A stretch of DNA of 64,000 nucleotides from Sulfolobus tengchongensis (lineage in GTDB: Archaea; Thermoproteota; Thermoprotei_A; Sulfolobales; Sulfolobaceae): assembly GCF_036967215.1 (NCBI RefSeq), contig NZ_CP146016.1, positions 62,001 through 126,000 on the forward strand. The letters run 5' to 3'. Under the pieces are notes generated by a model. It ran no database searches. It had not been told where the DNA came from and saw nothing but the letters and a program-made list of their open reading frames with translations. Shown in pieces: positions 41,783 through 54,480 of the stretch. The position numbers were made by a program, and so were the translations under genes. Position 1 is the stretch's first letter, and every line of letters starts with the position of its first letter.

Positions 41783-43397
41783 GGACGCATTTAAGAGATT
41801 ATTACTGTTCTCTAGGTATTTAGGAAGAGACTCTAACGGTTCCCAATTTATGATAGATATAGAAAGAGCGAAACGAAATAGAATAAAGGTTATTGATATA
41901 ATGGAAATCTTAGAAGACTTTGGGATCAAACTCGCTCGAGAAGACATAATAAGACTGAAGGAACAACTTCTTGACTGTTCTTTCGAAAAAGAGGCTGGTA
42001 AAATAATTATGAAACCATATACATATTTAGCAGATATTTTAGAGAAAATTAATGAAAAAGATGATAAAGGAGAACTTAAATTTAAGATAAAATACGATAA
42101 GGCCAATAAGAGATTTGTAATACGTCCCATGGACTATTTTGATTTAGTAGAGAAATTAAAGGAAAATGGTTTAGAGGTTAAAGAATTAGATCTATCATTC
42201 AAGGAGTTCGAATTTGAATTTAGTGGTCAACTACGAGATTATCAGAAAGAAGCCATTGATTTCTGGATAAAAAATGGGAACAAAGGCGTTATAGCGCTTC
42301 CAACCGGGGCTGGAAAGACAGTAGTCGGCATAAAAGCAATAGATGTGATAAGAAAGCCCACCTTAATAGTGACGTTCACTAAAGAGCAAATGCTACAATG
42401 GAGGGAATCTATAATAAAGTTTACAGCAAAAAGGCCAGATATAGGGCTATATTATTCGGAGGAGAAGAGAATAAGACCAATAACTATAACCACATATCAT
42501 ACAGCATATAGGCACCTTGCAGAATTATTTGATAAATTCTATCTGCTAATAGTTGATGAGGTTCACCATTTACCTGCAGATAAGTTTAAAGCTATAGCTG
42601 AAGGGCTAATAGCGCCATATAGAATGGGATTGTCCGCAACGCCATATAGAGAAGATAACAAGCATAACGAATTATTCAGCCTTATAGGGGGTATTGTATA
42701 TTATAAGTCCATTACCGAACTATCTAAATTAGGATATCTTGCATCCTATGAGATAATTCAGAAAAAAGTGAGACTAACCTTAGAGGAAAGGAAAAAATAT
42801 AATGAATTACTTAATAAATTTAAGGTTTTATCAAAGGGCAGAAAAGTTAGTGAGTTAATTGAATTAGTTAAGAAGGGAGACGAAAGCGCTATAGAAGCAA
42901 TGAAAGTGTACAACGAAATGAGAAGGATAGTAAATTTCGCATCAGAGAAATTAAAAGCGATAGATGAGATACTTAAAACCGAAAAGGGAAAGATACTAAT
43001 TTTTACTCAGTATGTTGATCAAGCAGAAGAGATAGCTAAGAAGTATAATTGTTTGCTTTTAACTGGTAAAATGTCTAAAGAAGAGAGAAAAAGAGTTTTA
43101 ACAACTTTTAAAAATATGAATAGTGGTATCCTCGTTCTAACTACAGTTGGGGATGAGGGAATTGATATCCCTGATGCCAATATAGGGATTATCGTAACTG
43201 GGACTAGTTCTAGAAGACAATTTATTCAAAGATTAGGTAGGATTTTAAGACCATATAACGGTAAACAAGCTAAACTTTATGAGATAGTTGTAGGCGGTAC
43301 TCCAGAGGAGTATCAAGCTAAAAAGAGAAAAGAGACAGATATCCTCTCATTTGACGGCTTGTCTTCTCAGCCTTCTGAAGATTTTGATAATATATAG
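41742..43397 (+). CDS. xpb: XPB/Rad25-family DNA helicase
   Basis: Superfamily-2 3'-5' helicase of the archaeal XPB group. An N-terminal damage-recognition region (about 1-160) is followed by Walker [14 protein letters not shown] Walker B, SATPYRED motif III, and the second RecA domain with [10 protein letters not shown] and [10 protein letters not shown]. 551 aa is typical. It has no adjacent Bax1 nuclease, which pairs with XPB in other loci. The ATG has AAGG close upstream within the preceding gene. Convergent overlap of 31 nt with the next gene. Confidence 0.93.
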   Translation: MFSKTFYIKQWIDEDAFKRLLLFSRYLGRDSNGSQFMIDIERAKRNRIKVIDIMEILEDFGIKLAREDIIRLKEQLLDCSFEKEAGKIIMKPYTYLADILEKINEKDDKGELKFKIKYDKANKRFVIRPMDYFDLVEKLKENGLEVKELDLSFKEFEFEFSGQLRDYQKEAIDFWIKNGNKGVIALPTGAGKTVVGIKAIDVIRKPTLIVTFTKEQMLQWRESIIKFTAKRPDIGLYYSEEKRIRPITITTYHTAYRHLAELFDKFYLLIVDEVHHLPADKFKAIAEGLIAPYRMGLSATPYREDNKHNELFSLIGGIVYYKSITELSKLGYLASYEIIQKKVRLTLEERKKYNELLNKFKVLSKGRKVSELIELVKKGDESAIEAMKVYNEMRRIVNFASEKLKAIDEILKTEKGKILIFTQYVDQAEEIAKKYNCLLLTGKMSKEERKRVLTTFKNMNSGILVLTTVGDEGIDIPDANIGIIVTGTSSRRQFIQRLGRILRPYNGKQAKLYEIVVGGTPEEYQAKKRKETDILSFDGLSSQPSEDFDNI

Positions 43398-43885
43398 TAA
43401 AATATGGAATATGTGAATAATCTTAATATGTTATCTCTGTTGTTCTCATTATTTAAAAATTGTATACCAGTATAAACAATTCCCTTATCCAAACTTATTA
43501 CTGGAATATTGTTTACACTAATTAAAGGTATCCCTTTAACTCTTGACACGTAACCTTTAATCTTATTGCCAATCAACTGTTTAAAAGTAAAAGCTGTAAG
43601 AATACTAGGTTCTAAAATTTGTATTTCTCCCTCTTTTACATACTCTTCCCCCTTAACCGAAATTACACTCTCAGTTATCCTTTTATTAACTGTTATGCCT
43701 TCAACCCAGCTTAGACTCATAATTTCATGCTCGCATTGTTCACTTACTAGTGAAAGTGGAGGGAAAACTATCAAGGTTCTATCTACATTTAACGTAGTCG
43801 GAGATACTAATACAAGGTCTCCCTCTTTAATTTCTTGCACCTCAGTAGGTCTGCATATCTTACTATGAGCATCTACATAAGGCAT
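43367..43885 (-). CDS. Conserved hypothetical protein, 172 aa
   Basis: I do not recognise it. Soluble, with an N-terminal stretch [12 protein letters not shown] and alternating strands; two Cys are too far apart for a ribbon. TATA CTTTTATAATATT (about 43905-43917) is 25 nt before the ATG, giving a leaderless mRNA; between them are two head-to-tail copies of AATATTACT with 10-bp spacing. The 3' end is antisense to XPB. Confidence 0.65.
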   Translation of the reverse strand: MPYVDAHSKICRPTEVQEIKEGDLVLVSPTTLNVDRTLIVFPPLSLVSEQCEHEIMSLSWVEGITVNKRITESVISVKGEEYVKEGEIQILEPSILTAFTFKQLIGNKIKGYVSRVKGIPLISVNNIPVISLDKGIVYTGIQFLNNENNRDNILRLFTYSIFYYILSKSSEG

Positions 43886-43961
43886 ATTAAGTAATATTGA
43901 GTAATATTATAAAAGATGTGTGGACTTGTAAGGGCTGAATAGTTGATGAATAACCAGGCTG

Positions 43962-44246
43962 ATGAATATGAGGTGGCTTAAAAAGAGGGAGGTAATAATA
44001 TATTTCCTACTTTTCAAAAAGTTTAGATACGAAAAGTTTAATATAGGTGATGCTTTTTATGTTTTAAAACCCTATTTCTCTAAAAAAGTATCGTACAGTA
44101 GTATAAAGTATATGAGCAAAATAGGGCTAATAACTAAATTAAATAGTGTCGAATATAGGCTCAATCCTTTTGAGGATTTCGTCCTTACCTTTTTAGCTAA
44201 AGCTTATCTAGAAAGAAGGTCTATTCTTCGTCGTAGAATTCGATAG
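43962..44246 (+). CDS. Small basic hypothetical protein, possible winged helix, 94 aa
   Basis: Highly basic, with KKREVIIYFLLFKKF, SYSSIKYMSKIGLI and an Arg-rich end ERRSILRRRIR. The SSIKYMSKIGLITKL region followed by a YRLN strand resembles a winged-helix recognition helix and wing. An ATG two codons downstream (MRW) is an alternative start. The last 26 nt are antisense to the next gene. No function assigned; the basic charge suggests nucleic-acid binding. Confidence 0.6.
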   Translation: MNMRWLKKREVIIYFLLFKKFRYEKFNIGDAFYVLKPYFSKKVSYSSIKYMSKIGLITKLNSVEYRLNPFEDFVLTFLAKAYLERRSILRRRIR

Positions 44247-44541
44247 TAATCTTAACTTTAACCTCTTTCCTGCTTAATGGAGGAATTTTATCCCCAAAAT
44301 CTACTCCTACGCTTATTGGATTCCCCATAGAGTCTGTAAATCTAACGTCTGCTACATAGTGAATATCTTGTCTTTGATTTAACATATTCATTAGCTCTGA
44401 GTATATCCTGGAAAGTGCCATCTGTAATGATAATGGGCTAGAGAAATCTTCTGGTTTTAGTTGTATCGCTTTGAAATTGCCCATTACTTCCCCGATTTTG
44501 GCTTTTCCTTCAAATTCAACTTTTATTGTGGGTTGGCTCAT
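44221..44541 (-). CDS. Conserved hypothetical protein downstream of alba1, 106 aa
   Basis: Beta-strands at both ends (TIKVEFEGKAKIGEV and KVKITIEFYDEE) frame a helix SLQMALSRIYSELMNMLNQ. No Cys, no signal. Likely a small alpha/beta domain; I do not recognise the family. TATA GTATAATATTT at about 44558-44568 gives a leaderless ATG. Its gene follows alba1 on the same strand but has its own promoter past the alba1 terminator. Confidence 0.65.
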   Translation of the reverse strand: MSQPTIKVEFEGKAKIGEVMGNFKAIQLKPEDFSSPLSLQMALSRIYSELMNMLNQRQDIHYVADVRFTDSMGNPISVGVDFGDKIPPLSRKEVKVKITIEFYDEE

Positions 44542-44590
44542 ATATATCGCATAAATATTATACTTACGCTCCTTATTAAAAGTAGCGCAT

Positions 44591-44612
44591 AATAAAAGAA
44601 AAGTCTAAAAAA
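44591..44612 (-). terminator. T-rich terminator of alba1
   Basis: Eight nt past the alba1 stop, the minus strand reads TTTTTTAGACTTTTCTTTTA, three T-runs without a hairpin, the usual archaeal intrinsic terminator. Strong termination is expected after a highly expressed chromatin gene. Confidence 0.5.
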
Positions 44613-44620
44613 TGTTACCC

Positions 44621-44914
44621 TTACTTTTTCCTTATAGCAATTTCGATTGTTGAAACTCTTGACTGTCTTCCGTCCTGGCTTGTTACTACTTGGCTTCCTA
44701 TTCTAATCTCCTTAATCTCTATCTTGTCTGGTAAGAATCTATTCCTTACTATTTCTACAGTATCTACAGCCTTGCTAATAGCTCTTCCTCTAGCTTTAAT
44801 TACTATTTCACTAACTCCTTGGTTTAATAGAGTTAAGGCAGCTAAGACATAGTTCATTACTGGTTTCTTTCCTATTAATACTACATTACTTGGAGTTGGG
44901 GTTGCACTGCTCAT
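44621..44914 (-). CDS. alba1: Chromatin protein Alba1
   Basis: Abundant DNA/RNA-binding chromatin protein. [19 protein letters not shown] carries the acetylated/DNA-contact Lys (K16, K17), and the RIGSQVV and QDGRQSR hairpin contacts DNA. 97 aa when started at ATG 44914; the longer frame from 44923 adds MEK and includes the ribosome site. AGGTGG lies 6 nt before the chosen ATG. The neighbour across a 120-bp divergent gap is reverse gyrase, and a second Alba is on its far side. Confidence 0.96.
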   Translation of the reverse strand: MSSATPTPSNVVLIGKKPVMNYVLAALTLLNQGVSEIVIKARGRAISKAVDTVEIVRNRFLPDKIEIKEIRIGSQVVTSQDGRQSRVSTIEIAIRKK

Positions 44915-44994
44915 TTTTTCCACCTTTTTGGTCTCAAATACACATTCATATGAAGCTAAAAAAGTTAACCGAATAGAGTAACACTTCGATAACT

Positions 44995-45019
44995 CTTTTA
45001 AAAGATCTTACCATGGTAA
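44995..45019 (+). promoter_or_regulatory. Reverse gyrase promoter with adjacent palindrome
   Basis: CTTTTAAAAG (44995-45004) is a symmetric TATA element; the start would be near 45025. Directly downstream is the perfect 12-bp palindrome TTACCATGGTAA (45008-45019), between TATA and start, where a bound dimer would block initiation. The palindrome is seen; operator function is inferred. Confidence 0.45.
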
Positions 45020-45034
45020 AGATTTTTTCTAGCT

Positions 45035-48000
45035 ATGATTAATGTAGTGTATAAAAACTCCTGCCCTAACTGTGGTGGAGATATTTCCGCTTCTAGGCTA
45101 TTAAATGGGCTCCCGTGCGAATCTTGCCTTCCCTATCTTACTAAGTTAGACAACGAGGATCATGTCTCAAGGGTAAAGGTATTATATAATATTCTAATTA
45201 ATGATAACAAAATTAAAAACTATTGGAATTTATACTATAATATCACAACTTACGAATCTGTATTTAAATATTTTAAAGATAAAACGGGATATGAACCATG
45301 GTCTCTTCAAAAATTGTGGTTAAGAAGACTTGTTAATAATCAAAGCTTTACCATGTCTGCTCCCACTGGATTAGGAAAGACCACAACACTAATGGTGTAT
45401 TCAGTTTTCGTTAATCACGGTGTTGTGTATATAGTTCCCACTAAATCATTAATGGAACAAGTTTGTAAGAGGTTGGAAAAATTAGGAGCTAATGTATCTT
45501 GTGGAAAAGTAGATGACAAGAAGGTAAGTGTGATAACTATAAATTACCTAAATAGGAATATAGACTCGATAGCTTATTTCAAACCAACATTAGTTGCAAT
45601 AGATGATGCTGATGCCGTAATAAAGAGTGGTAAGACAACTGATAGGTTGGTCAGCCTATTAGGTATTCCAAAAGAGGTATATGAAAGTGCTATTCAGCTA
45701 ATTAGGCTTAAAAATAAGTATTATTTCTCTAATGACGAATATAGTGAAGAAATTAAGGATAAAATTAGAGAATTGGAACTCAAGATAGCCGAATTTAAGG
45801 ATAAAATCTCACAATTAGTAATAGCTAGCGCTACTATAAGACCTAAGGGTATAAAGCAGAAAGCTTTAAGGCTACTAACTGGATTTGAACCTTCATCTAT
45901 TCAACTATATGCTAGAAATATTGTGGATACTTACATCAATAGTCTAGATCTTTCTATTATTAAAGAATTAGGATCAGGAGGTTTAATTCTAGTTTCAAAA
46001 GAGTATGGAAAAAATAAGCTAAAGGAAATAAAGGACTATGTCGACAGTCTAGGTTTTAATTCAAAAATTGCAGTTAGTGGCAGGAAGTTTCTTGATGAGT
46101 TTTCCCAAGGAAAGATAGATATCCTTATAGGTTCAGCCTCGTATTATGGCGTGGCTGTTAGAGGTATAGATGAACCTAAAAGGTTAAAATATGTGATATT
46201 TTACGGAGTACCTAAAGTAAAAGTTAATTTGTTTGATGCTTTGTCTAATCCCTTTACACTACTTAGAGTAGCCAAATTACTTAATATAGATCTTTCAGAT
46301 TTGCAGAATAAGATTTTAGTACTGAGCCCCTCAGAAGTGCAAGTTTTAAAGTTCTCTATAATTAAAGATGAGTTAATTAATAACCCGAAGTTAGAAAGAA
46401 TAAGAGAAGATCTGGTATCGTATATTTCACTTATCAAGGACAAATTAAGAGAAGTAGGAAAAAACATAATTATCTCTGACAATTTTGTTATTACTAAACA
46501 AGCCTCAAACTATTATATAACTTATCCAGACATAATAACTTATTTACAAGGTTCCGGAAGGGCTAGTAGGCTCTTTAATGGTGGGTTAACTCTAGGGTTA
46601 TCGATTATACTTGTAGATGATAATTACTTATTTGAAATATTAAAGAGAAAGATGCAAAAATTATATCCTACGGCATCATTTCTCTCAATATCCGATTTTA
46701 ATCTATTAGAATTGAAAGCTAAGTTAGATGAATCTAGAAGGGACGAGGGAAACAGAGTACATTTCAATATATCTACTGGTCTTCTTATAGTCGAGTCTCC
46801 TACAAAAGCCAAGACTATAGCTAAGTTATTTAGTAGACCGTCAGTAAGGGTTGTAAACAAAATACCAATTTATGAAAGTATAATAGTAGACGGTAACCAA
46901 ATTTACGTGCTTGATATTGTAGCTTCTAAAGGGCATGTTACAGACTTAACTTTAGACGATGTAGGTTACCACGGTGTAAAGATAGATAATAACGGAGATA
47001 TAAGACCATTTTACAGTTTGATAAAGAGATGTTTAGACTGCAATAAGTCATTTTCAAGCTCTTCAGAAAGATGCCCATATTGTGGCTCTGAAAATGTGCA
47101 ATCAGTCGAAACTTCAATAGATCTGCTTAGAGAGCTTGCTCTGTCAGTTGACAATGTATTCATAGCATCAGATCCAGATACTGAAGGCGAGAAGATAGCA
47201 TTTGATCTAGCATCGCTACTATCTCCATATAACTCAAATATCTATAGAGTAACGTATCATGAAATTACTAAGAAGGCTATATTAGAGGCATTGAGAAATC
47301 CTAAAAAGATTAACATTAATCTGGTAATGAGTCAAATAGTTAGGAGAATAGAAGATAGGTGGATAGGATTTGAACTAAGTAGTTTACTTAAAACAAAGTT
47401 TAATGAATACAATCATGGTGCTGGTAGGGTACAAACTCCAGTTCTAGGCTGGATAGCAGATAAGACACTCAAGTACAAAAATAATATGGGATATGTCGTT
47501 TATATAGATGTTGCAGGTTATTCCATTAAAAAATACTTTAACAGTAAAGATAAAATGCAAGAGTATATAAATGGTCTAAAAGAAATCAGTATCGAAAAAA
47601 TTTCTGAGGACAAAGTACTGTTATCGCCCGTTCCTCCCTTCACTACGGATACTCTACTTATTGAGGCTAATATGAAGTTTAAATTGCCTGCAACCGTCGT
47701 TATGAGAATTGCTCAAGACTTATTTGAAGCTGGATTGATAACCTATCATAGAACAGATAGCACTCGTATTTCATCGGTTGGCATAGAGATAGCAAAGGAG
47801 TATCTACATAAGCATGGGTTAGCATCAGACTTTATTCCTAGATCGTGGGAATCCTCAGATGAGGGGGCCCATGAGGCAATAAGACCTACTAGAACTATAG
47901 ATGTTAATGAATTAACTCAGGAAATAGAGGAAAATCCATATAGATACCCCATAAGATTTAGCAAGCTACATTTCCTAATTTATGACTTAATATTTAGAAG

Positions 48001-48538
48001 ATTTATTGCCAGTCAAATGTTGCATGCAATAGGTACTAAAACTAAGTATTTGATAGTAATTAACGATAATGATAAAATTACTGTAGAACTATTAACTAAC
48101 GTCGAAGGTGGTTTCAGTAAGGTCTACCCAATGAAAGTATATAACCTGCCTTTAGGTAAAGTACAACCTAAAATCAGAACCAGTAGAGGATCAAGTGAGC
48201 AATTACTGAATTATTCAGACGTTATATCGTTAATGAAATCCAAAGGGATTGGAAGGCCTAGCACGTATGCAAAGACAATAGAAAATCTTGTTAGACATGG
48301 ATATGTTATCAGCAGTAAGAAAAAGTCGTATTTAATAGCAACAAAACGTGGTATTTCAGTGTATCAGTTCTTACGTTCTAAGTTCTATGACCTAGTATCT
48401 GAAGAAACGACATCTAGGTTAATGACCAAATTGGATGATATAGCATTGAATAAGTTAAATGCCTCTAATGTTATATTGGAGATCTACAATGAAATTTCAA
48501 CGTTAGTAAACTCTCTTAAGTCTGAGCTGAATGTATGA
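45035..48538 (+). CDS. topR2: Reverse gyrase (TopR2-type)
   Basis: Introduces positive supercoils; hallmark of hyperthermophiles. N-terminal zinc finger CPNCGG...CESC, helicase-like module with [11 protein letters not shown] and the DDAD Walker B, then a type IA topoisomerase with [16 protein letters not shown] Toprim, second zinc finger CLDC...[13 protein letters not shown], and the active-site Tyr904 in ITYHRTDS. 1167 aa matches the second Sulfolobus enzyme. Its 3' end overlaps alba2 by 36 nt. Confidence 0.95.
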   Translation: MINVVYKNSCPNCGGDISASRLLNGLPCESCLPYLTKLDNEDHVSRVKVLYNILINDNKIKNYWNLYYNITTYESVFKYFKDKTGYEPWSLQKLWLRRLVNNQSFTMSAPTGLGKTTTLMVYSVFVNHGVVYIVPTKSLMEQVCKRLEKLGANVSCGKVDDKKVSVITINYLNRNIDSIAYFKPTLVAIDDADAVIKSGKTTDRLVSLLGIPKEVYESAIQLIRLKNKYYFSNDEYSEEIKDKIRELELKIAEFKDKISQLVIASATIRPKGIKQKALRLLTGFEPSSIQLYARNIVDTYINSLDLSIIKELGSGGLILVSKEYGKNKLKEIKDYVDSLGFNSKIAVSGRKFLDEFSQGKIDILIGSASYYGVAVRGIDEPKRLKYVIFYGVPKVKVNLFDALSNPFTLLRVAKLLNIDLSDLQNKILVLSPSEVQVLKFSIIKDELINNPKLERIREDLVSYISLIKDKLREVGKNIIISDNFVITKQASNYYITYPDIITYLQGSGRASRLFNGGLTLGLSIILVDDNYLFEILKRKMQKLYPTASFLSISDFNLLELKAKLDESRRDEGNRVHFNISTGLLIVESPTKAKTIAKLFSRPSVRVVNKIPIYESIIVDGNQIYVLDIVASKGHVTDLTLDDVGYHGVKIDNNGDIRPFYSLIKRCLDCNKSFSSSSERCPYCGSENVQSVETSIDLLRELALSVDNVFIASDPDTEGEKIAFDLASLLSPYNSNIYRVTYHEITKKAILEALRNPKKININLVMSQIVRRIEDRWIGFELSSLLKTKFNEYNHGAGRVQTPVLGWIADKTLKYKNNMGYVVYIDVAGYSIKKYFNSKDKMQEYINGLKEISIEKISEDKVLLSPVPPFTTDTLLIEANMKFKLPATVVMRIAQDLFEAGLITYHRTDSTRISSVGIEIAKEYLHKHGLASDFIPRSWESSDEGAHEAIRPTRTIDVNELTQEIEENPYRYPIRFSKLHFLIYDLIFRRFIASQMLHAIGTKTKYLIVINDNDKITVELLTNVEGGFSKVYPMKVYNLPLGKVQPKIRTSRGSSEQLLNYSDVISLMKSKGIGRPSTYAKTIENLVRHGYVISSKKKSYLIATKRGISVYQFLRSKFYDLVSEETTSRLMTKLDDIALNKLNASNVILEIYNEISTLVNSLKSELNV

Positions 48539-48772
48539 TATGCGTCTTCTATCCCTTACTTCACTTCCGGTTTGTACACTTACCAGCTGTATGCCATCAC
48601 CTAATCTATCCTTTAACGAATTATAAACATCCACTGCCTTAGAGATTTCTTTTCCTATTCCCTTTAATATTACTTCATCAAGTCCTTGATTAAATAAGAC
48701 GATTATATCTAAAACGTGATCTTCTACACTTCTTGATCTTCTAACGATCACTTCATTCAATTTCTGCGACAT
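48503..48772 (-). CDS. alba2: Chromatin protein Alba2
   Basis: Second Alba paralogue, 89 aa, known to heterodimerise with Alba1 and change DNA bridging. The fold is clear ([25 protein letters not shown]...[16 protein letters not shown]) but the N-terminal Lys-Lys loop of Alba1 is RRSRS here. The stop region is antisense to the end of topR2. A TTTTTGCATATCC stretch upstream is the likely promoter, with the sRNA candidate beyond. Confidence 0.93.
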   Translation of the reverse strand: MSQKLNEVIVRRSRSVEDHVLDIIVLFNQGLDEVILKGIGKEISKAVDVYNSLKDRLGDGIQLVSVQTGSEVRDRRRISYIQLRLKRVY

Positions 48773-48818
48773 TTTCTCTCACGTGTCATAAACGGATATG
48801 CAAAAATAAATCTAATGT

Positions 48819-48866
48819 TCAGTAACACGGGCCCTTATCACCATTCAAATTGAAGGGCGTCATCAT
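48819..48866 (-). ncRNA. Candidate C/D box guide sRNA between alba2 and lhr
   Basis: Minus strand: box C ATGATGA (48860-48866), 11-nt guide CGCCCTTCAAT, D' TTGA (48845-48848), 3-nt spacer, C' GTGATAA (48835-48841), 12-nt guide GGGCCCGTGTTA, box D CTGA (48819-48822). Outer boxes are canonical, inner ones differ by one base each, and spacing is ideal. A TATA-like CTTAAAATATTC at about 48888-48899, in the 3' end of lhr, predicts a start at about 48868. The D guide can pair UAACACG, a segment in archaeal 16S rRNA (AGUAACACGU), as a seven-base match only. Confidence 0.6.
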
Positions 48867-48883
48867 CAATAAGAAAGTTTATC

Positions 48884-51682
48884 CTACGAATATTTTAAGC
48901 TTTGTAAGTATGCAACAGCATTTAATAATAAGTATACTATCACGTCTTTTCCTACGTGATAGTATTTTTGTACAAACTGATAGGAGGTATCTATAGCTTC
49001 TCTGATCTTAACCTCTTCTATGGCACTAAATGGTATTTTTCTCAGTATTTCCTCTGGGTTATTTATTAAATCAATTGGTTTAAATAATACCTCTACTTCA
49101 TTATCGCCAGATTTGAAATCAGCTACAAATATCTCATTATTATTTAAAGGCGCAAATGAGGAATAATATTCTTCAGATTTGACAATTTCTATGAAATCTT
49201 CATATAAGCACCATCTATTTTCTCTACTGTCAACATCTACGAAAGACATAACTTTATACTTGCCGTTAGTTCTTCTAAGTTGTTTCAATTTATTTTCTAA
49301 GCTCTTTGCTGAAACTCCTAAGATTTCTGACAATTCACTAACAGTATATGCACCACCTTTTAAACTGTGATATATGCTTATGTTCAAATCGAATAGCCAG
49401 GGCCTTATTTGTGCATGAGCAAGTATAGCTTCAGTTAATGGTCCAGCATTTTCTGTGTACACTATCTTTATTTTACCCTCTTTCACTTTTCTAATAAATT
49501 CTAAGGTTTTTCTTATACTAAAGTATCTCTTTATGGTTTGTCTTAATGCTTCCCTTATTAGGAATTTGTCTTCAGATTGATTAACTTTTGAGATCTTACC
49601 AAAGCTTGGCAGGATTTCTTTAAGCGTTGCAACGTAGACTGGAGACCTCAGTATAGATTTCAATATGATTTTTTTAATTTTAGATTCATCCATGTTTATT
49701 ATTTCTTTTAGTAAATCTGTTGGCGTTCCTTTTACAGAAAATCCATATATTGAACTTCTGCTGGAGGCGTTTAATGTATATTTCTTTGTTACTAAATAAA
49801 GTAAAATATGAGATAAAGTGTTTGAGACTTTTTCATCGATTAACACTGTATAAATCCATTCATCTTCCTTATTCTCCACTAATATGACATTTTCCGTAGG
49901 CATATCAAGGCCTCGCTTACCATATTCGCTTATTAGTTTCATTATACTTTCCTTAGAATTCTTATCCATAATTTCATTCATTAATAAATAATATTCATTT
50001 ATATCTCTCATAATTTTCTTAATATATTCCACCATCAGTGAGGACTTCGATGTATTTTCTCCTTTCCATATTGGTATTTCACCTTCACCTTCATTTGCAG
50101 GAGTGACATCTATCGTATTCTTATTTGTGTTTATCCTTACTACTTTCCAGAATTTTCCACTTATCCTTATTACATCATTTGATCTCACGTGTTTGTAAAC
50201 GTAGACTGCGTCTATCTCACCTACTGTTACTCCATTATACTTTAAGGTAAAAGTCTCATCATTGTTAATTAGCGAAAAGAATTCGGAGAAATCTTTTCCC
50301 CAGCCACTCTTTATATCTCTATTGAACCTCCATATTTTAAAAAATCCTTGACCTAGTTTTAATGAGTCATCCTCTATTTTTATAATATTATTTTTAGCTA
50401 AATAATTGACAAGTTCCATAAATTTTGAGAATTCCAAATTTCTATAAACGAATGCTCCATGAATGACATTATAGGCTTCCTCAATCCCTACCTTCTGATT
50501 TTGTAATATCATGCCTACTAGCTCTCTTGCAACTACATCTAAACCATCATCTATGAAAGGTTTTTCTATTTCACCATTCTTAGCTGAAAGATATAATGCA
50601 AATGCTTCTAATACATCGAAGTCATAAAAACATATTATTTCTCCTTTAGGAACTCCATGTACTAGATGCCCACTTCTACCTAATCTTTGAAGAAATGACG
50701 CAACAGAAGTTGGAGGTCTAAGCATAATTACCTTTTTAATATCACCTACGTGTATTCCTAGTTCCAATGTTTTCGTGCAAACAACTGCTTTTGCGTTACC
50801 ACTCCTTAGTTCTCCTTCTGCTAAATTCTTAAGATCTCTAGAAACTGAAGAGTGATGAACATAAATTTCTTTATTTCCTAACTTCTCTAACTCTTCATGT
50901 AATCTTTCTGTCGAAAATCTAGAGTTTGTAAAGACTAGAGTAGGTCTTTCTATTAGTTGGTTTATTTTGTCTGCCGCATTCTTCCACAGAGAAGGAACAT
51001 TATGATCAATTTTGTGTATCCTTATCTCAAAATTTCTGCTGTCATTTAGTCTTATTATTGACATTTTTCTTTCAGAAGATCCAAAGAGAAATTTAGCGAC
51101 TTTTTTCTCGTCATTTACCGTTGCTGATAAACCAATCCTTTGAAAATCGTATCCGATAAAGTTCTTCAATCTCTCTAATAGTATAGCTAATTGAGTACCT
51201 CGTTTTGAGTTTATTAGTTCGTGTATTTCATCCACTATAACCCATCTAACGTTTTTATAATGTTCCCTAAACCTGCTTGCCCAGTCTAAATCAATTTCCA
51301 ACCCTTCTGGTGTTGTAACCATTATATGCGGGATTCTCTTTAATCTTAAGTTCTTCTCCTTCTGGGGTACCTCTCCATGTTTCCTATTGACCAAAAATCC
51401 TAACCTAGATGACCACCATTCAATTCTGTACAGGAGATCATTAATCAGAGCTTTTAATGGTGTAATGTAGATCACAGTTACAGGTTTTACATCTTCCTTC
51501 AACATTTTGTTTAAAATTGGCAGTAAAGCTGCTTCAGTTTTTCCATAACCTGTTGGGGCTATAATAAGAGTATTATGTCCGTTACTTATTGGTTCGAAAG
51601 ACATTTCTTGTATATTAGTCAGCTTGCTCCAGTTCTTTTCCTTTATCAGTTGTCTTAATCGCTGGTCAAGTCTATCTAGCAT
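48884..51682 (-). CDS. Lhr-like DEAD/DEAH-box helicase
   Basis: Superfamily-2 large helicase-related protein. IIAPTGYGKTEAALLP (Walker A), TPLKAL, DEIHE Walker B, GLSATV, the second RecA domain with FTNSRFSTERL and SFLQRLGRSGH, then the Lhr winged helix, beta-sheet bundle and C-terminal extensions; 932 aa is the usual aLhr length. TTAATGCTAGATAG gives an ATG without a strong ribosome site; TATA ATTTTTAAAAATAAC lies about 30 nt upstream. Roles reported for the family are translation- and repair-linked. Confidence 0.9.
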   Translation of the reverse strand: MLDRLDQRLRQLIKEKNWSKLTNIQEMSFEPISNGHNTLIIAPTGYGKTEAALLPILNKMLKEDVKPVTVIYITPLKALINDLLYRIEWWSSRLGFLVNRKHGEVPQKEKNLRLKRIPHIMVTTPEGLEIDLDWASRFREHYKNVRWVIVDEIHELINSKRGTQLAILLERLKNFIGYDFQRIGLSATVNDEKKVAKFLFGSSERKMSIIRLNDSRNFEIRIHKIDHNVPSLWKNAADKINQLIERPTLVFTNSRFSTERLHEELEKLGNKEIYVHHSSVSRDLKNLAEGELRSGNAKAVVCTKTLELGIHVGDIKKVIMLRPPTSVASFLQRLGRSGHLVHGVPKGEIICFYDFDVLEAFALYLSAKNGEIEKPFIDDGLDVVARELVGMILQNQKVGIEEAYNVIHGAFVYRNLEFSKFMELVNYLAKNNIIKIEDDSLKLGQGFFKIWRFNRDIKSGWGKDFSEFFSLINNDETFTLKYNGVTVGEIDAVYVYKHVRSNDVIRISGKFWKVVRINTNKNTIDVTPANEGEGEIPIWKGENTSKSSLMVEYIKKIMRDINEYYLLMNEIMDKNSKESIMKLISEYGKRGLDMPTENVILVENKEDEWIYTVLIDEKVSNTLSHILLYLVTKKYTLNASSRSSIYGFSVKGTPTDLLKEIINMDESKIKKIILKSILRSPVYVATLKEILPSFGKISKVNQSEDKFLIREALRQTIKRYFSIRKTLEFIRKVKEGKIKIVYTENAGPLTEAILAHAQIRPWLFDLNISIYHSLKGGAYTVSELSEILGVSAKSLENKLKQLRRTNGKYKVMSFVDVDSRENRWCLYEDFIEIVKSEEYYSSFAPLNNNEIFVADFKSGDNEVEVLFKPIDLINNPEEILRKIPFSAIEEVKIREAIDTSYQFVQKYYHVGKDVIVYLLLNAVAYLQSLKYS

Positions 51683-51756
51683 TAATTATCACACCAAATT
51701 TACTGAATAGCACCATTTACCGTTATTTTTAAAAATATAAAATCAACGATCAATCT

Positions 51757-51996
51757 ATGACACAGAAATACACTTGTAATACATGCGGTAGAGTTTTCCC
51801 GGAGGGTCAAGGGGTCATTCTTGAGGTAGGTAGCGATAAATTATACTTCCACAGCAAAGCATGTGCTTACAAATTTCTTAAAGAAATTGTTATAGGATCT
51901 GATACTGATTGTATTAGCTCTTCATTAAAAAAGGTAAAAAAGAAATATGAAGAGATCTTAGAAGCAGCTAGCAAAAAAGCTGAAAAGAAAATTTAG
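51757..51996 (+). CDS. TRASH/L24e-like zinc-binding protein, 79 aa
   Basis: A treble-clef-type site C7-x2-C10...H32-x3-C36 with FH(S)xxC spacing as in TRASH and ribosomal L24e domains (YTCNTCGR, LYFHSKACAYKF), then a Lys/Glu-rich helical tail (about 50-79). It is probably a metal sensor or RNA/ribosome-associated protein. ATG preceded by an AT-rich stretch TTTTTAAAAATATAAAATC suggests leaderless. Divergent from lhr by 74 bp. Confidence 0.8.
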   Translation: MTQKYTCNTCGRVFPEGQGVILEVGSDKLYFHSKACAYKFLKEIVIGSDTDCISSSLKKVKKKYEEILEAASKKAEKKI

Positions 51997-52069
51997 CAGT
52001 TAGAAAATAAATACTTAGCTAATAGGTGCAGTTTTATTTAGGCTAGGTAATATTTATATTCGAGCGAAA

Positions 52070-54453
<2,384 letters not shown>

Positions 54454-54480
54454 AACTTTAATATATAAGGTGTAACACTT

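Noticed and set aside
43915-43965. CTGA-spacer-TTGATGA-CTGA pattern before the 94-aa gene
   Set aside because: No acceptable box C 12 nt before the first CTGA (ATGTGTG only) and the second spacing is 9 nt, too short for an archaeal sRNA.
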